The position numbers and the translations under genes are program-made. A stretch of DNA of 61,817 bases from CAVVXX01 sp052389895 (GTDB lineage Bacteria > Pseudomonadota > Alphaproteobacteria > Micropepsales > Micropepsaceae): positions 1-61,817 of the forward strand of contig JBQTHM010000046.1 in assembly GCA_052389895.1 (NCBI GenBank), given 5' to 3'. Each line of letters starts with the position of its first letter. Positions within the stretch are counted from its first letter, which is position 1. Below the pieces are notes generated by a model, which saw only the letters and a program-made list of their open reading frames with translations, ran no database searches and was not told where the DNA came from. Below are positions 46,693 through 56,636 of the stretch, one piece after another.

Positions 46693-49413
46693 TCAGGAAT
46701 TGCCTTCCGATTTGAGCAGCCGCTTCAGCATATAGGCGAGCTCGAGCGCTTCTTTGGGCGTGAGCTGGTCGGGATCGATCCGGGCAAGAGTTTCTTCGAC
46801 GGCGCTAGGGGCGGGCGGCGCCGCAAGGCTTGCTTCCGAAAAAAGCGGCAGATCGTCGATGCGCGCCAGCGGCTTGTGGCCCTCGCGCCCTTCTTCCAGC
46901 GCACGCAGCACGGCTTCGGCTCGCGCTATGACGGGCTTGGGCAGGCCGGCCAGTTTCGCCACATGGATCCCGTAGGAGCGGTCGGCGGTGCCCGGCACCA
47001 CTTCGTGCAGGAATACTACCGTGTCCTTCCATTCCTTCACGCGCATCGTGGCGCAGGCGACATTTTCGAGGCGCTCGGCGAGCGCGGTGAGCTCGTGATA
47101 ATGTGTTGCGAATAGCGCACGCGATTTGTTGACCGCGTTCAAGTGCTCGACCGCAGCCCAGGCGATGGCAAGCCCATCGAATGTCGCCGTTCCGCGGCCG
47201 ATTTCATCCAAGATGACAAGCGAGCGTGTATTCGCCTGATTGAGAATGGCGGCCGTTTCCACCATTTCGACCATAAAAGTGGAGCGGCCGCGGGCAAGAT
47301 CGTCCGCCGCCCCCACACGGCTGAAGAGGCGGTCTACGACACCGATATGCGCGGATTCGGCCGGGACGTACGCACCCATCTGCGCGAGAATCGCGATAAG
47401 CGCGTTCTGGCGCAGAAACGTGGACTTGCCGGCCATGTTGGGCCCGGTGACCAGCCACAGCCGCCCCGGCCCGCCGGACGAGAGGTCACATCCATTCGCC
47501 GTAAACGGCCCAACGCCCGATGCTTCGAGCGCCGGCTCCACCACCGCGTGCCGGCCGCGAACGACGCGGAAATCGAGACTCTCGTCCACCACGGGTCGCG
47601 TGTAGTTCCATTCCGAGGCGAGCCTCGCCAGCGCGGTGGCGACGTCCAGCAGGGCAAGCGCATCCGCCACTTTCGCGAGCGCGGGCGCACACTGCTTTAC
47701 CTCCTCAACCAGCGACTCGAATAATGAAAGCTCGAGCGCCAGTGCGGTGTCGCCCGCCTGCGAAATTTTGGTGGCAAGCCCCGCCAGCTCATCCGTCGTG
47801 AAACGCACGGCGCTCGCCACCGTCTGTCTGTGGCGGAAGAGGCCCGCATGCGGCGATGCCATCAGCTTGTCGGCATTGGCGGGCGAAAGCTCGATGAAAT
47901 AGCCCAGCACGGCATTGTGTTTGATGCGCAGGGAGGCGATGGCCGTGTTTTCGCGATAGCGCGCTTCCAGCGCGGCGACCACGCGCCTGCTTTCGTCGCG
48001 CAGCGCGCGCGTCTCATCCAGCGGTGGATGAGCGCCTGCGCCAATGAATCCGCCATCACGCGCGAAATAGGGTGGTTCTGGCACCAGCAACAATTCAAGC
48101 CGGTCAAGAAGCGTGGCTGTGCCGGCAAGCCCCTCGGCAAGACTCGCAAAAGCGCCCTCCAATTCGCCTTGCGGCGGCGCCAAAGGATTGCCGGCGGGAA
48201 GGAGTGCGCGTCTGAGATCGCGGGCGCATTTCAGGCAATCGCGCAATTGCCCCAAATCGCGCGGCCCGCCGCGGCCGACGGAAAGGCGCGCAAGAGCGCG
48301 CGCCAAATCGGGCGCGGCTTTCAGGTGTTCGCGCAATTTTTCCGCCAGATCGCGTTCCTGCATAAAAAACGCGATCGCATCGAGGCGTGCATTGATGGCG
48401 GAAGGAACCGTCAGCGGCGCGGAGAGCCGCGAGGCGAGCTCGCGCGCTCCGCCTGCCGTCACCGTGCGGTCAATGGTCGAGAGCAAGCTTCCCTTGCGCT
48501 CGCCGGTAAGGCTTTCGCTCAGCTCCAGATTGCGCCGCGTCGCCGCGTCGATCAGCAGACGTTGTGACGATTGTTCGCGCCTGAGCGGCTTCAGCGCCGG
48601 ACGTTTTCCCTTTTGTGTCAGGTCGAGATAGCCGATCAGCGCGCCCGCGGCGGCGAGATCGGCGCGGCTGAAGGCGCCAAATCCGTCCAGCGCGGCGACG
48701 CCATAGGCCGATTTCAGCAACCGCTCGCCATTCGTCGAATCGAATGTTGCCGCCGGGCGAAGCGTCAGTTTCCCGCCCAGCTCTTTGAGGACGGGACCAA
48801 AGGCGGGGTCCAAAAATAAGGAGTCGGGCGCAAGAACCTCGCGCGGCGAAAGTCTTGCCAGCGCGGCCGACAGCTCTTCGGGCGCGACGCCCTCCACGGC
48901 GAATTCACCCGTGCTCATGTCGGCAAAACTGAGCGCGAATTCGCCCCCCGCGCGCGCCAGCGCGGCCAGCACATTGGCACTGCGCGCATCGAGCAAAGAC
49001 TCTTCGGTAATCGTGCCCGGCGTCACCAAGCGAATGACTTCGCGCCTGACCACCGCCTTGTAGCCGCGGCGTCTGGCCTGCTCGGGGTCCTCCATCTGTT
49101 CGCAGACGGCGACCCGGAACCCCTTGCGGATGAGCTTTTCTAGATAGGACTCCGCTGCCTGCACTGGCACGCCGCACATGGGGATGTCGGCGCCCGCATG
49201 CTTGCCCCTTTTCGTCAGAGCGATGTCGAGCGCCTCGGACGCCTTCACCGCATCGTCGAAGAAGAGTTCGTAAAAATCGCCCATGCGGTAGAACAAAAGA
49301 TAATCGGCATGCGCGGCCTTGATTTCGAGGTACTGCGCCATCATGGGCGTGGCGAGATCGGCCTCGGGCGGAAGCCCGCCTTCATTACTCTCCTGTGCCG
49401 GATTTCCCCGCAT
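46693..49413 (-). CDS. mutS: DNA mismatch repair protein MutS
   Basis: MutS recognises mismatches and recruits MutL. The 906-residue protein has the mismatch-binding domain (YLLFYRMGDFYELFFDDAVK with the FxE-type motif, about 38-57), the connector, the lever and clamp, and the ATPase: LVTGPNMAGKSTFLRQNALI (about 651-670), SLVILDEIGRGTATFDGLAI and the TH motif FATHYHELTALAERL. The C-terminal helix region ends PKEALELAYMLKRLLK. It diverges from the malic enzyme gene across a 117-bp gap. Confidence 0.96.
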   Translation of the reverse strand: MRGNPAQESNEGGLPPEADLATPMMAQYLEIKAAHADYLLFYRMGDFYELFFDDAVKASEALDIALTKRGKHAGADIPMCGVPVQAAESYLEKLIRKGFRVAVCEQMEDPEQARRRGYKAVVRREVIRLVTPGTITEESLLDARSANVLAALARAGGEFALSFADMSTGEFAVEGVAPEELSAALARLSPREVLAPDSLFLDPAFGPVLKELGGKLTLRPAATFDSTNGERLLKSAYGVAALDGFGAFSRADLAAAGALIGYLDLTQKGKRPALKPLRREQSSQRLLIDAATRRNLELSESLTGERKGSLLSTIDRTVTAGGARELASRLSAPLTVPSAINARLDAIAFFMQERDLAEKLREHLKAAPDLARALARLSVGRGGPRDLGQLRDCLKCARDLRRALLPAGNPLAPPQGELEGAFASLAEGLAGTATLLDRLELLLVPEPPYFARDGGFIGAGAHPPLDETRALRDESRRVVAALEARYRENTAIASLRIKHNAVLGYFIELSPANADKLMASPHAGLFRHRQTVASAVRFTTDELAGLATKISQAGDTALALELSLFESLVEEVKQCAPALAKVADALALLDVATALARLASEWNYTRPVVDESLDFRVVRGRHAVVEPALEASGVGPFTANGCDLSSGGPGRLWLVTGPNMAGKSTFLRQNALIAILAQMGAYVPAESAHIGVVDRLFSRVGAADDLARGRSTFMVEMVETAAILNQANTRSLVILDEIGRGTATFDGLAIAWAAVEHLNAVNKSRALFATHYHELTALAERLENVACATMRVKEWKDTVVFLHEVVPGTADRSYGIHVAKLAGLPKPVIARAEAVLRALEEGREGHKPLARIDDLPLFSEASLAAPPAPSAVEETLARIDPDQLTPKEALELAYMLKRLLKSEGNS

Positions 49414-49530
49414 GCGCCGAGGCTAGCAGAAGCAGTGTCGGCCCTCCGTCACGATTCACAGAAAAACCATTGAATAGCTTCCGTTTTCCGCCCGATACTC
49501 CGCCCTTCCATCGGGATACACGCCCCCCGC

Positions 49531-51792
49531 ATGAACAACCGCCCCACCTATACCGACGAAGAGGCGCTTGCCTTTCACAAGGGCGCCAAGCCCGGCAAGC
49601 TCGAGATCACGCCCACCAAGCCCATGGCGACGCAGCGCGACCTGGCGCTTGCCTACAGCCCGGGCGTGGCGGTGCCGGTGCGCGTCATCGCAGGCGATCC
49701 CAACACGGCCTATGACTACACGGCGCGGGGAAATCTGGTCGCGGTCGTCACCAACGGAACGGCGATTCTGGGGCTGGGCGATCTGGGCGCGCTGGCCGCC
49801 AAACCGGTGATGGAAGGCAAGGCGGTGCTCTTCAAGCGCTTTGCCGATGTGGATGCGATCGATCTGGAAGTCGATACGCGCGACGTGGACGCCTTCATCA
49901 ACTGCGTGCGTTACCTCGGCCCTTCCTTCGGCGGCATCAATCTGGAGGACATCAAGGCGCCGGACTGTTTCGTGATCGAGGAACGCCTGCGCGAAGTTAT
50001 GGACATTCCCGTGTTTCACGACGACCAGCACGGCACGGCCATCATCGCGGCGGCCGGACTGATAAATGCGCTGCATCTCACTGGCCGAAAAATGGCCGAT
50101 GTGAAAGTGGTCGTGAACGGCGCGGGCGCGGCCGGCATCGCCTGTCTCGATTTGCTGGTTGAAATGGGGCTGGCGCGCGCAAACGCCGTGCTTTGCGATT
50201 CCAAAGGCGTGGTCTACCGCGGACGCAGCGAAGGCATGAACCAGTGGAAATCGGCCTATGCGACGGACACCAAGGCGCACAAACTGGCCGATGCGCTGAA
50301 GGGCGCCGATATCTTCCTGGGGTTATCCGTGCAGGGCGCGGTTACGCCCACCATGGTAAAAAGCATGGCGGACAAGCCCATCATTTTCGCCATGGCCAAT
50401 CCCGATCCGGAAATCACCCCGGAGGAGGTCAAGTCCGTGCGCACCGATGCCATAGTCGCCACGGGGCGATCGGATTATCCTAACCAGGTCAACAATGTTC
50501 TGGGTTTTCCCTATATCTTCCGCGGCGCCCTCGACGTGGCCGCACGCACGATCAACACGGAGATGAAGGTGGCGGCGGCGCAGGCGCTGGGCGCGCTTGC
50601 ACGCGAAGATGTGCCCGACGAGGTGGCAATCGCCTATCGCGGTGCAAGGCCGGTGTACGGTCCCGACTACATCATTCCGGTGCCTTTCGATCCCCGCCTG
50701 ATCAGCCGCGTGTCGGCGGCCGTTGCCGAGGCCGCCATCCGCACCGGCGTGGCGCGGCGCGAGATCAAGGACATGGAGAATTACCGCTACGCGCTGTCGG
50801 CACGGCTCGACCCGGCGGCGACGCTATTCCAAAGCATCACCGCCAGCGTGCGGGCGAACCCCAGGCGCGTGGTCTTCGCCGAGGGCGAAGAGGAACCCGT
50901 CATCCGCGCGGCCGCGGCGTTCCAGAATTCGGGACTGGGCCACCCCATCCTGGTGGGGCGCGAAGACATCATCCACGAGCGCATAAAGCGGCTCGGTATC
51001 GAGACGACGCCCGCTTTGATCGTGCGCGTGCCCTATTCCTCGGCCGACGCCACGCCCTATATCGATGCGCTGTACGCGCGGCTTCAGCGTCACGGCGCGC
51101 TGTATCGCGACTGCGTGCGCATGGTGACGAATGACCGCAACGTGTATGCGGGTTCGATGCTGGCCGCAGGCGATGCGGACGCCATGATCACCGGCGTCAC
51201 ACGGCCCTATACAGTTGCGCTCAACGACGTGCGCAAGGTGCTGGACGCCAAGCCGGGGCAGATTCCCATCGGCGTATCGCTCGCGCTCTCCAAGGGCCGC
51301 TTCATCTTCGTGGCCGACACCAACATCCACGAAATGCCGACGCCGGAGGAGCTGGCCGACATCGCCATTCAGGCCGCGCGCGTGGCGCGCCACTTCGGAC
51401 ATGTGCCGCGCGTGGCGCTACTTGCAAATTCCACGTTCGGGCTTCCGGGCGGAGAACGTTCCAGGCGCATCATCGACGCCGTCCGCGTGCTCGAGGCGCG
51501 CAACGTGGATTTCGAATTCGATGGCGAAATGGCGGCCGACGTGGCCCTCGACCGCGAGAAGATGGCGCTTTATCCCTTCTGCCGGCTTTCGGATGCCGCA
51601 AACGTTCTGATCATGCCGGCCATGCATTCGGCCTCCATCTCCATCAAGCTGTTGCAGCAGATGGGGGGCGTGACCGTGCTGGGGCCGCTTCTGGTTGGCT
51701 TACAGAAATCGGTGCAGATCGCGCCCCTGGGCGCCAAGATGAGCGACATCTACAACTTGGCGGTGCTCGCCGCCTACGACATCACGCGGTGA
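49531..51792 (+). CDS. maeB: NADP-dependent malic enzyme, MaeB type
   Basis: A 753-residue fusion of a malic enzyme domain (1 to about 430) and a phosphotransacetylase-like domain (about 435-753). The malic part shows ALAYSPGVAVPVRVI, PVFHDDQHGTAIIAAAGLIN, VVVNGAGAAGIACLDLLVEM and IFAMANPDPEITPEE. The PTA part (VFAEGEEEPVIRAAAAFQN) is non-catalytic in characterised MaeB proteins and senses acetyl-CoA. The enzyme turns malate into pyruvate and NADPH; with pckA at 57 kb it links the TCA cycle to gluconeogenesis. Confidence 0.96.
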   Translation: MNNRPTYTDEEALAFHKGAKPGKLEITPTKPMATQRDLALAYSPGVAVPVRVIAGDPNTAYDYTARGNLVAVVTNGTAILGLGDLGALAAKPVMEGKAVLFKRFADVDAIDLEVDTRDVDAFINCVRYLGPSFGGINLEDIKAPDCFVIEERLREVMDIPVFHDDQHGTAIIAAAGLINALHLTGRKMADVKVVVNGAGAAGIACLDLLVEMGLARANAVLCDSKGVVYRGRSEGMNQWKSAYATDTKAHKLADALKGADIFLGLSVQGAVTPTMVKSMADKPIIFAMANPDPEITPEEVKSVRTDAIVATGRSDYPNQVNNVLGFPYIFRGALDVAARTINTEMKVAAAQALGALAREDVPDEVAIAYRGARPVYGPDYIIPVPFDPRLISRVSAAVAEAAIRTGVARREIKDMENYRYALSARLDPAATLFQSITASVRANPRRVVFAEGEEEPVIRAAAAFQNSGLGHPILVGREDIIHERIKRLGIETTPALIVRVPYSSADATPYIDALYARLQRHGALYRDCVRMVTNDRNVYAGSMLAAGDADAMITGVTRPYTVALNDVRKVLDAKPGQIPIGVSLALSKGRFIFVADTNIHEMPTPEELADIAIQAARVARHFGHVPRVALLANSTFGLPGGERSRRIIDAVRVLEARNVDFEFDGEMAADVALDREKMALYPFCRLSDAANVLIMPAMHSASISIKLLQQMGGVTVLGPLLVGLQKSVQIAPLGAKMSDIYNLAVLAAYDITR

Positions 51793-51836
51793 CCACCGCG
51801 TCGCAGCCGCGACGGGGATTTTCGAAAGGAAAAACT

Positions 51837-53258
51837 ATGGATGCGGGTGCCTTGACGAAGTTCATGAACAGGATCTGGGACAAGGAGGCGGTGCCCACGC
51901 TGACCCAGTACATCCGCATCCCCAACAAGTCGCCCATGTTCGATCCCGACTGGGTGAAGCACGGCTACATGGACAAGGCGGTCAAGCTGTTCGAGAAGTG
52001 GGCGCGGGCGCATCTCACCAAACTCAAGGGCGCCAAGGTCGACGTGGTGCGCCTCAAGGGCCGCACGCCGCTCATCTTCATCGAAATTCCGGGACAGGTG
52101 GCGGACACCGTTCTTCTCTACGGCCATCTCGACAAGCAGCCCGAGTTCACCGGCTGGTACAGAGGCATGGGGCCGTGGAAGCCGGTCAAGAAGGACGGAA
52201 AGCTTTACGGCCGCGGCGGCGCCGACGACGGCTACGCGATGTTTTCGGCTCTGTCCGCCATACTGGCTTTGGAGGAACAAAAAATCCCGCATGCGCGTTG
52301 CGTGATCGTGATCGAGGCCTGCGAGGAATCGGGAAGCTACGATCTTCCCCATTACATCGAGCATCTCGCCAAGCGCATCGGCACGCCGTCGCTTGTCGTG
52401 TGCCTCGATTCGGGTTGCGGAAACTATGATCAATTATGGCTTACCACATCTCTGCGCGGCATCGCCGCGGGCGTGCTCAATGTGCGCGTGCTCAAGGAAG
52501 GCGTGCATTCGGGCGATGCATCGGGCATCGTGCCTTCCGCTTTTCGCATCATGCGCGCGCTGGTGAGCCGCATCGAGGACGAGAAAACGGGCGAAGTGAA
52601 GTTGCCCGAACTTTATGTGCAGATCCCGCCCGAGCGCATCGAGCAGGCCAAGCAGGCGGCGGAAGTTCTGGGCGACGCGGTCTATTCCAAATTTCCCTGG
52701 GCGGGAAATTCACGCCCCGTTTCGAACGACACGGCCGAGCTTGTGCTCAACCGCACCTGGCGGCCCGAGCTTGCCGTCATCGGCATGGACGGCTGCCCGC
52801 CGCCGAAGGACGCCGGCAACGTGATGCTGCCGTTTTCGGCGACCAAACTTTCGCTGCGCGTGCCGCCGACGCTGGATGCTCAGCGGGGTGTGCAACTGAT
52901 GAAAGCGACGCTCGAACGCGACCCGCCCTATGAGGCGGACGTGAAATTCGAAGCCGAGCACGGGCAAAGCGGCTGGGACGCGCCCCAGCTTGCGCCCTGG
53001 CTAAAATCATCGGTGGAGCACGCCTCGCAAGCGCATTTCGGCCGCCCGGCCGCATACATGGGCGAAGGCGGCTCCATTCCCTTCATGGGGATGCTGGCCG
53101 CGCGTTATCCGCAAACGCAGTTCGTGATCACGGGTGTGCTGGGCCCACATTCGAATGCGCACGGCCCCAACGAATTCCTGCACATCCCGACAGCGAAGAA
53201 GGTCTCGGCCTGCGTCGCCACTGTTCTGGCCGACCACGCTACGGCGGGGCGCGCATAA
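51837..53258 (+). CDS. M20-family metallopeptidase
   Basis: A 473-residue di-zinc hydrolase. Metal and catalytic residues are visible in LLYGHLDKQ (H-x-D, about 98), GGADDGYAMF (bridging Asp, about 126), EACEESGS (Glu pair, about 158), and GPHSNAHGPNEFLHI near the end. The dimerisation domain begins at GVHSGDASG. Dipeptides or acylated amino acids are likely substrates. The ATG at 51837 has AAGGA six bases upstream; an in-frame start at 51789 overlaps maeB and lacks a site. Confidence 0.92.
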   Translation: MDAGALTKFMNRIWDKEAVPTLTQYIRIPNKSPMFDPDWVKHGYMDKAVKLFEKWARAHLTKLKGAKVDVVRLKGRTPLIFIEIPGQVADTVLLYGHLDKQPEFTGWYRGMGPWKPVKKDGKLYGRGGADDGYAMFSALSAILALEEQKIPHARCVIVIEACEESGSYDLPHYIEHLAKRIGTPSLVVCLDSGCGNYDQLWLTTSLRGIAAGVLNVRVLKEGVHSGDASGIVPSAFRIMRALVSRIEDEKTGEVKLPELYVQIPPERIEQAKQAAEVLGDAVYSKFPWAGNSRPVSNDTAELVLNRTWRPELAVIGMDGCPPPKDAGNVMLPFSATKLSLRVPPTLDAQRGVQLMKATLERDPPYEADVKFEAEHGQSGWDAPQLAPWLKSSVEHASQAHFGRPAAYMGEGGSIPFMGMLAARYPQTQFVITGVLGPHSNAHGPNEFLHIPTAKKVSACVATVLADHATAGRA

Positions 53259-53264
53259 GAGAAA

Positions 53265-53284
53265 AAGGCCGGAGATCCGGCCTT
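53265..53284 (-). terminator. Hairpin between the M20 gene and dnaK, terminator-like leftward
   Basis: AAGGCCGG (53265-53272) and CCGGCCTT (53277-53284) form a perfect 8-bp stem with loop AGAT. On the minus strand the stem is followed by TTTTTC, a good intrinsic terminator; on the plus strand only TT follows. It overlaps a second possible stem, TTCCGCC (53283-53289) with GGCGGAA (53297-53303). Confidence 0.65.
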
Positions 53285-53288
53285 CCGC

Positions 53289-53318
53289 CTTGCAGGGGCG
53301 GAACCCCCTTCTTATATA
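53289..53318 (+). promoter_or_regulatory. Candidate dnaK promoter
   Basis: CTTGCA (53289-53294), a 16-18 bp spacer and CTTATATA (53311-53318). The CTTG start of the -35 box would suit RpoH, but the -10 is more like sigma-70, so the class is uncertain. The leader would be about 110 nt. Confidence 0.4.
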
Positions 53319-53435
53319 GCCAACAGTGCCCGCATGGGCTTTTGTTACCGGCCGGAATATCAATGGTTTCAAGGGGATAGGCTGTAACGCGCTTCCGAGC
53401 GAAGGCAGGCCCAATCCGCCCAAGGAGGAATGAAT

Positions 53436-55361
53436 ATGGCAAAGGTGATCGGCATCGACCTCGGCACGACCAATTCGTGCGTGGCGGTGATGGAGGGGAC
53501 GACCCCAAAGGTGATCGAAAACGCCGAAGGCGCGCGCACCACGCCTTCCATCGTGGCCTTCACGGGCGACGGCGAACGCCTCATCGGCCAGCCCGGTAAG
53601 CGCCAGGCGGTGACCAATCCCGAATACACTTTCTTCGCCATCAAGCGGCTGATCGGCCGGCGCTTCGAAGACCCGATGACCCAGAAAGACATCGGCATGG
53701 TGCCTTACAAGATCGTCAAGGCCGGTAATGGCGACGCCTGGGTGCAGGGCCGCGAGGACAAGGTGTTTTCGCCCTCCGAGATTTCCGCCTTCATTCTTCA
53801 GAAGATGAAAGAGACCGCCGAAGCCCATCTGGGCGAGAAGGTGGCGCAGGCCGTCATTACCGTTCCCGCCTATTTCAACGACGCGCAGCGCCAGGCGACG
53901 AAGGACGCGGGCAAGATCGCCGGGCTCGAAGTGCTTCGCATCATCAACGAGCCCACGGCGGCGGCGCTCGCCTACGGCATGGACAAGAAGCAGTCCGGCA
54001 CGATTGCGGTCTATGACCTGGGCGGCGGCACCTTCGACATTTCCATTCTCGAAATCGGCGACGGCGTATTCGAGGTGAAGTCCACCAACGGCGACACGTT
54101 TTTGGGCGGCGAGGATTTCGACATCCGGCTGGTGAATTACCTGGCAGACGAGTTCAAAAAGGAATCGGGCATCGACCTGCGCAAGGACCGCCTTGCGCTC
54201 CAGCGCTTGAAGGAAGCCGCCGAAAAGGCCAAGATCGAGCTTTCGAGCGCGATGCAGACGGAAGTGAACCTGCCCTTCATCACGGCGGATGCATCGGGCC
54301 CCAAGCACCTGACCATGAAGATCACGCGCGCCAAACTGGAAGCGCTCGTTGACGATCTTATCCAGAAGACGGTTGCGCCCGTGAAGCAGGCACTGAAGGA
54401 CGCGGGCGTCACCGCCAACCAGATCAACGAAGTGATTTTGGTGGGCGGCATGACGCGCATGCCCAAAGTGCAGGAAGCGGTGAAGCAGCTTTTCGGCAAG
54501 GAGCCGCACAAGGGCGTCAACCCGGACGAGGTGGTGGCTGTGGGCGCCGCCATTCAGGCGGGCGTGCTCAAGGGCGAAGTGAAGGACGTGCTGCTGCTCG
54601 ACGTGACGCCGCTTTCGCTCGGCATCGAGACGCTGGGGGGCGTTTTCACGCGCCTGATTGAGCGCAACACGACGATCCCCACCAAGAAGAGCCAGGTATT
54701 CTCCACCGCCGACGACAACCAGACGGCGGTCACTATCCGCGTCTTCCAGGGCGAGCGCGAAATGGCGGCCAACAACAAGCTGCTCGGCCAGTTCGACCTG
54801 GTGGGCATTCCGCCCGCCCCGCGCGGCGTGCCGCAGATCGAGGTCACCTTCGACATCGATGCCAACGGCATCGTCAACGTCAACGCCAAGGACAAGGCCA
54901 CGGCCAAGGAACAGGCGATCCGAATCCAAGCCTCTGGCGGGCTTTCCGACACCGACATCGAGCGCATGATCAAGGAAGCCGAGGAGCACGCGGCGGAAGA
55001 CAAGAAGCGCCGCGAGCTGGCCGACTCCAAGAACCACGGCGATGCGCTGATCCATGCGACCGAAAAGGCGCTTTCCGAGCACGGCTCGAAAGTGGGCGAT
55101 GCCGAGCGCACGGGCATCGAGAACGCCATGGCCTCGCTGAAAGAGGCGATCAAGACGGACGACGTGGAGGCCATCAAGCAGAAGACGCAAGCCCTCGCGC
55201 AGGCCTCGATGAAGCTTGGCGAAGCCATGTACAAGGCGAGCCAGGGTGCAGACGCGGGCGCCCAGCCGCAGGACGGCGATGGCGCGGGCAAGAAGGACGA
55301 GAATGTTGTCGATGCGGAATTCCAGGAAGTCGACGACGACAAGAAGCAGGGCGCCGCTTAA
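53436..55361 (+). CDS. dnaK: Molecular chaperone DnaK (Hsp70)
   Basis: A 641-residue Hsp70. MAKVIGIDLGTTNSCVAVME opens the ATPase domain; AVITVPAYFNDAQRQATKDA, VYDLGGGTFDISIL and EVILVGGMTRMPKVQE are its phosphate and connect motifs. The peptide-binding domain has LLLDVTPLSLGIETLGG and the lid ends in a DAEFQEVDDDK tail. The ATG at 53436 is preferred over that at 53430 because AGGAGG lies seven bases before it. It forms the standard pair with dnaJ 41 bp downstream. Confidence 0.98.
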   Translation: MAKVIGIDLGTTNSCVAVMEGTTPKVIENAEGARTTPSIVAFTGDGERLIGQPGKRQAVTNPEYTFFAIKRLIGRRFEDPMTQKDIGMVPYKIVKAGNGDAWVQGREDKVFSPSEISAFILQKMKETAEAHLGEKVAQAVITVPAYFNDAQRQATKDAGKIAGLEVLRIINEPTAAALAYGMDKKQSGTIAVYDLGGGTFDISILEIGDGVFEVKSTNGDTFLGGEDFDIRLVNYLADEFKKESGIDLRKDRLALQRLKEAAEKAKIELSSAMQTEVNLPFITADASGPKHLTMKITRAKLEALVDDLIQKTVAPVKQALKDAGVTANQINEVILVGGMTRMPKVQEAVKQLFGKEPHKGVNPDEVVAVGAAIQAGVLKGEVKDVLLLDVTPLSLGIETLGGVFTRLIERNTTIPTKKSQVFSTADDNQTAVTIRVFQGEREMAANNKLLGQFDLVGIPPAPRGVPQIEVTFDIDANGIVNVNAKDKATAKEQAIRIQASGGLSDTDIERMIKEAEEHAAEDKKRRELADSKNHGDALIHATEKALSEHGSKVGDAERTGIENAMASLKEAIKTDDVEAIKQKTQALAQASMKLGEAMYKASQGADAGAQPQDGDGAGKKDENVVDAEFQEVDDDKKQGAA

Positions 55362-55402
55362 CCCATTGACCTACGCGCCGGGGGGCGCGCCGACGCCGGG
55401 CC

Positions 55403-56530
55403 ATGAGTAAACGCGATTACTATGAAGTACTGGGCGTCGCACGCGGGTGTTCGCCCGAGGACGTGAAGGCGGCCTTCCGCAAGCTCGCCAAGGAACACCA
55501 TCCCGACGCCAACCCCGGCGACAACGGCTGCGAGCACAAGTTCAAGGAAATCAACGAAGCCTACGACGTTCTCAAGGACGAGCAGAAGCGCGCGGCCTAT
55601 GACCGCTTCGGCCACGCCGCGTTCGAAGGGCCTGGCGGCCGCCCAGGCTCGCCCTTCGATTTCGCGGCGAGCTTCACCGACGTGTTCGACGATCTCTTCG
55701 GCGAATTCATGGGCGGGCGGCGCGGGCGGCGCTCAAACCGCGGCGGCGACCTTCGCTACAATCTGGAGATCACGCTCGAGGAAGCCTATCGCGGGAGAGC
55801 CGCGCAGATTCGCGTGCCCACCACGGTCGCCTGCGAAACCTGCGATGGCACGGGAGCAGCCCCCGGCACGCAGCCCGAGACCTGCCCCACCTGCGCCGGC
55901 CACGGCAAGGTGCGCGCGCAACAAGGCTTCTTCACCATCGAGCGCACCTGCCCCAATTGCCGGGGCGCGGGGCGCGTCGTGCGCAATCCATGCAAGACGT
56001 GCGCAGGTGTCGGCCGCGTGAAGAAGGAGCGCACGCTTTCCCTCGACATTCCGCCGGGCGTTGAGGAGGGCACGCGCATCAGGCTCACTGGCGAAGGCCA
56101 GGCCGGCGTCAATGGCGGGCCGCCGGGCGATCTCTATGTTTTTCTTTCGGTCAAGCCGCACCCGATTTTCCAGCGCGACGGAAAAGATTTGCATTGCCGC
56201 GTGCCCATCGGATTCGTGACGGCGGCGCTGGGCGGCACACTCGAGGTGCCTTCGTTCGACGGCGGAACGGTGAAAGTGCAGGTGCCGGAAGGCACGCAAT
56301 CGGGCAGGCAATTCCGCGTGCGCCACAAGGGCATGCCGGTGCTGAAAGGCGGCGGCGCCGTGGGCGATCTCTACATCGAAGTGCAGGTGGAAACGCCGGT
56401 GCATTTGACGCGCAAACAGAAGGACTTGCTGCGCGCGTTTGCCAGTGAAGCGGTGGAAGGCAGCCAACCCGCCACCGAAACCTTCTTCGCCCGCGTGCGG
56501 GAGTTTCTGGGAACGGGCGGGGCGCATTAA
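55403..56530 (+). CDS. dnaJ: Molecular chaperone DnaJ (Hsp40)
   Basis: A 375-residue type I Hsp40. The J domain (RDYYEVLGVARGCSPEDVKA, with HPD in KEHHPDANPG, about 34) stimulates DnaK ATP hydrolysis. A short Gly/Phe region follows, then four zinc motifs CETCDGTG, CPTCAGHG, CPNCRGAG and CKTCAGVG (about 148-214) and the substrate-binding C-terminal domains. All expected residues are present. No intrinsic terminator follows, but a long hairpin lies 50 bp downstream. Confidence 0.97.
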   Translation: MSKRDYYEVLGVARGCSPEDVKAAFRKLAKEHHPDANPGDNGCEHKFKEINEAYDVLKDEQKRAAYDRFGHAAFEGPGGRPGSPFDFAASFTDVFDDLFGEFMGGRRGRRSNRGGDLRYNLEITLEEAYRGRAAQIRVPTTVACETCDGTGAAPGTQPETCPTCAGHGKVRAQQGFFTIERTCPNCRGAGRVVRNPCKTCAGVGRVKKERTLSLDIPPGVEEGTRIRLTGEGQAGVNGGPPGDLYVFLSVKPHPIFQRDGKDLHCRVPIGFVTAALGGTLEVPSFDGGTVKVQVPEGTQSGRQFRVRHKGMPVLKGGGAVGDLYIEVQVETPVHLTRKQKDLLRAFASEAVEGSQPATETFFARVREFLGTGGAH

Positions 56531-56580
56531 TCGAAAACGTAGCACTGCCCTCCCTTTGAGGACTAAAGGAGTGCGATATA

Positions 56581-56628
56581 TCCAGCGGAGGACGTGCAGG
56601 CATTCAGTGGCTGCGTGCCTCCGCTGGA
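56581..56628. other. Long hairpin between dnaJ and the HNH gene
   Basis: TCCAGCGGAGG (56581-56591) pairs perfectly with CCTCCGCTGGA (56618-56628). After one bulged A the stem continues CGTGCAG with CTGCGTG (two G-U pairs), giving about 18 bp with an 11-nt loop. There is no T-run. It may end or process the convergent dnaJ and HNH messages or mark the edge of the inserted HNH gene. Confidence 0.6.
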
Positions 56629-56636
56629 ACTATGGC

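Noticed and set aside
53007..55190. A 727-codon minus-strand frame opposite dnaK
   Set aside because: High-GC codon bias in dnaK leaves the antisense frame open. dnaK itself is certain and the shadow has no recognisable motif.
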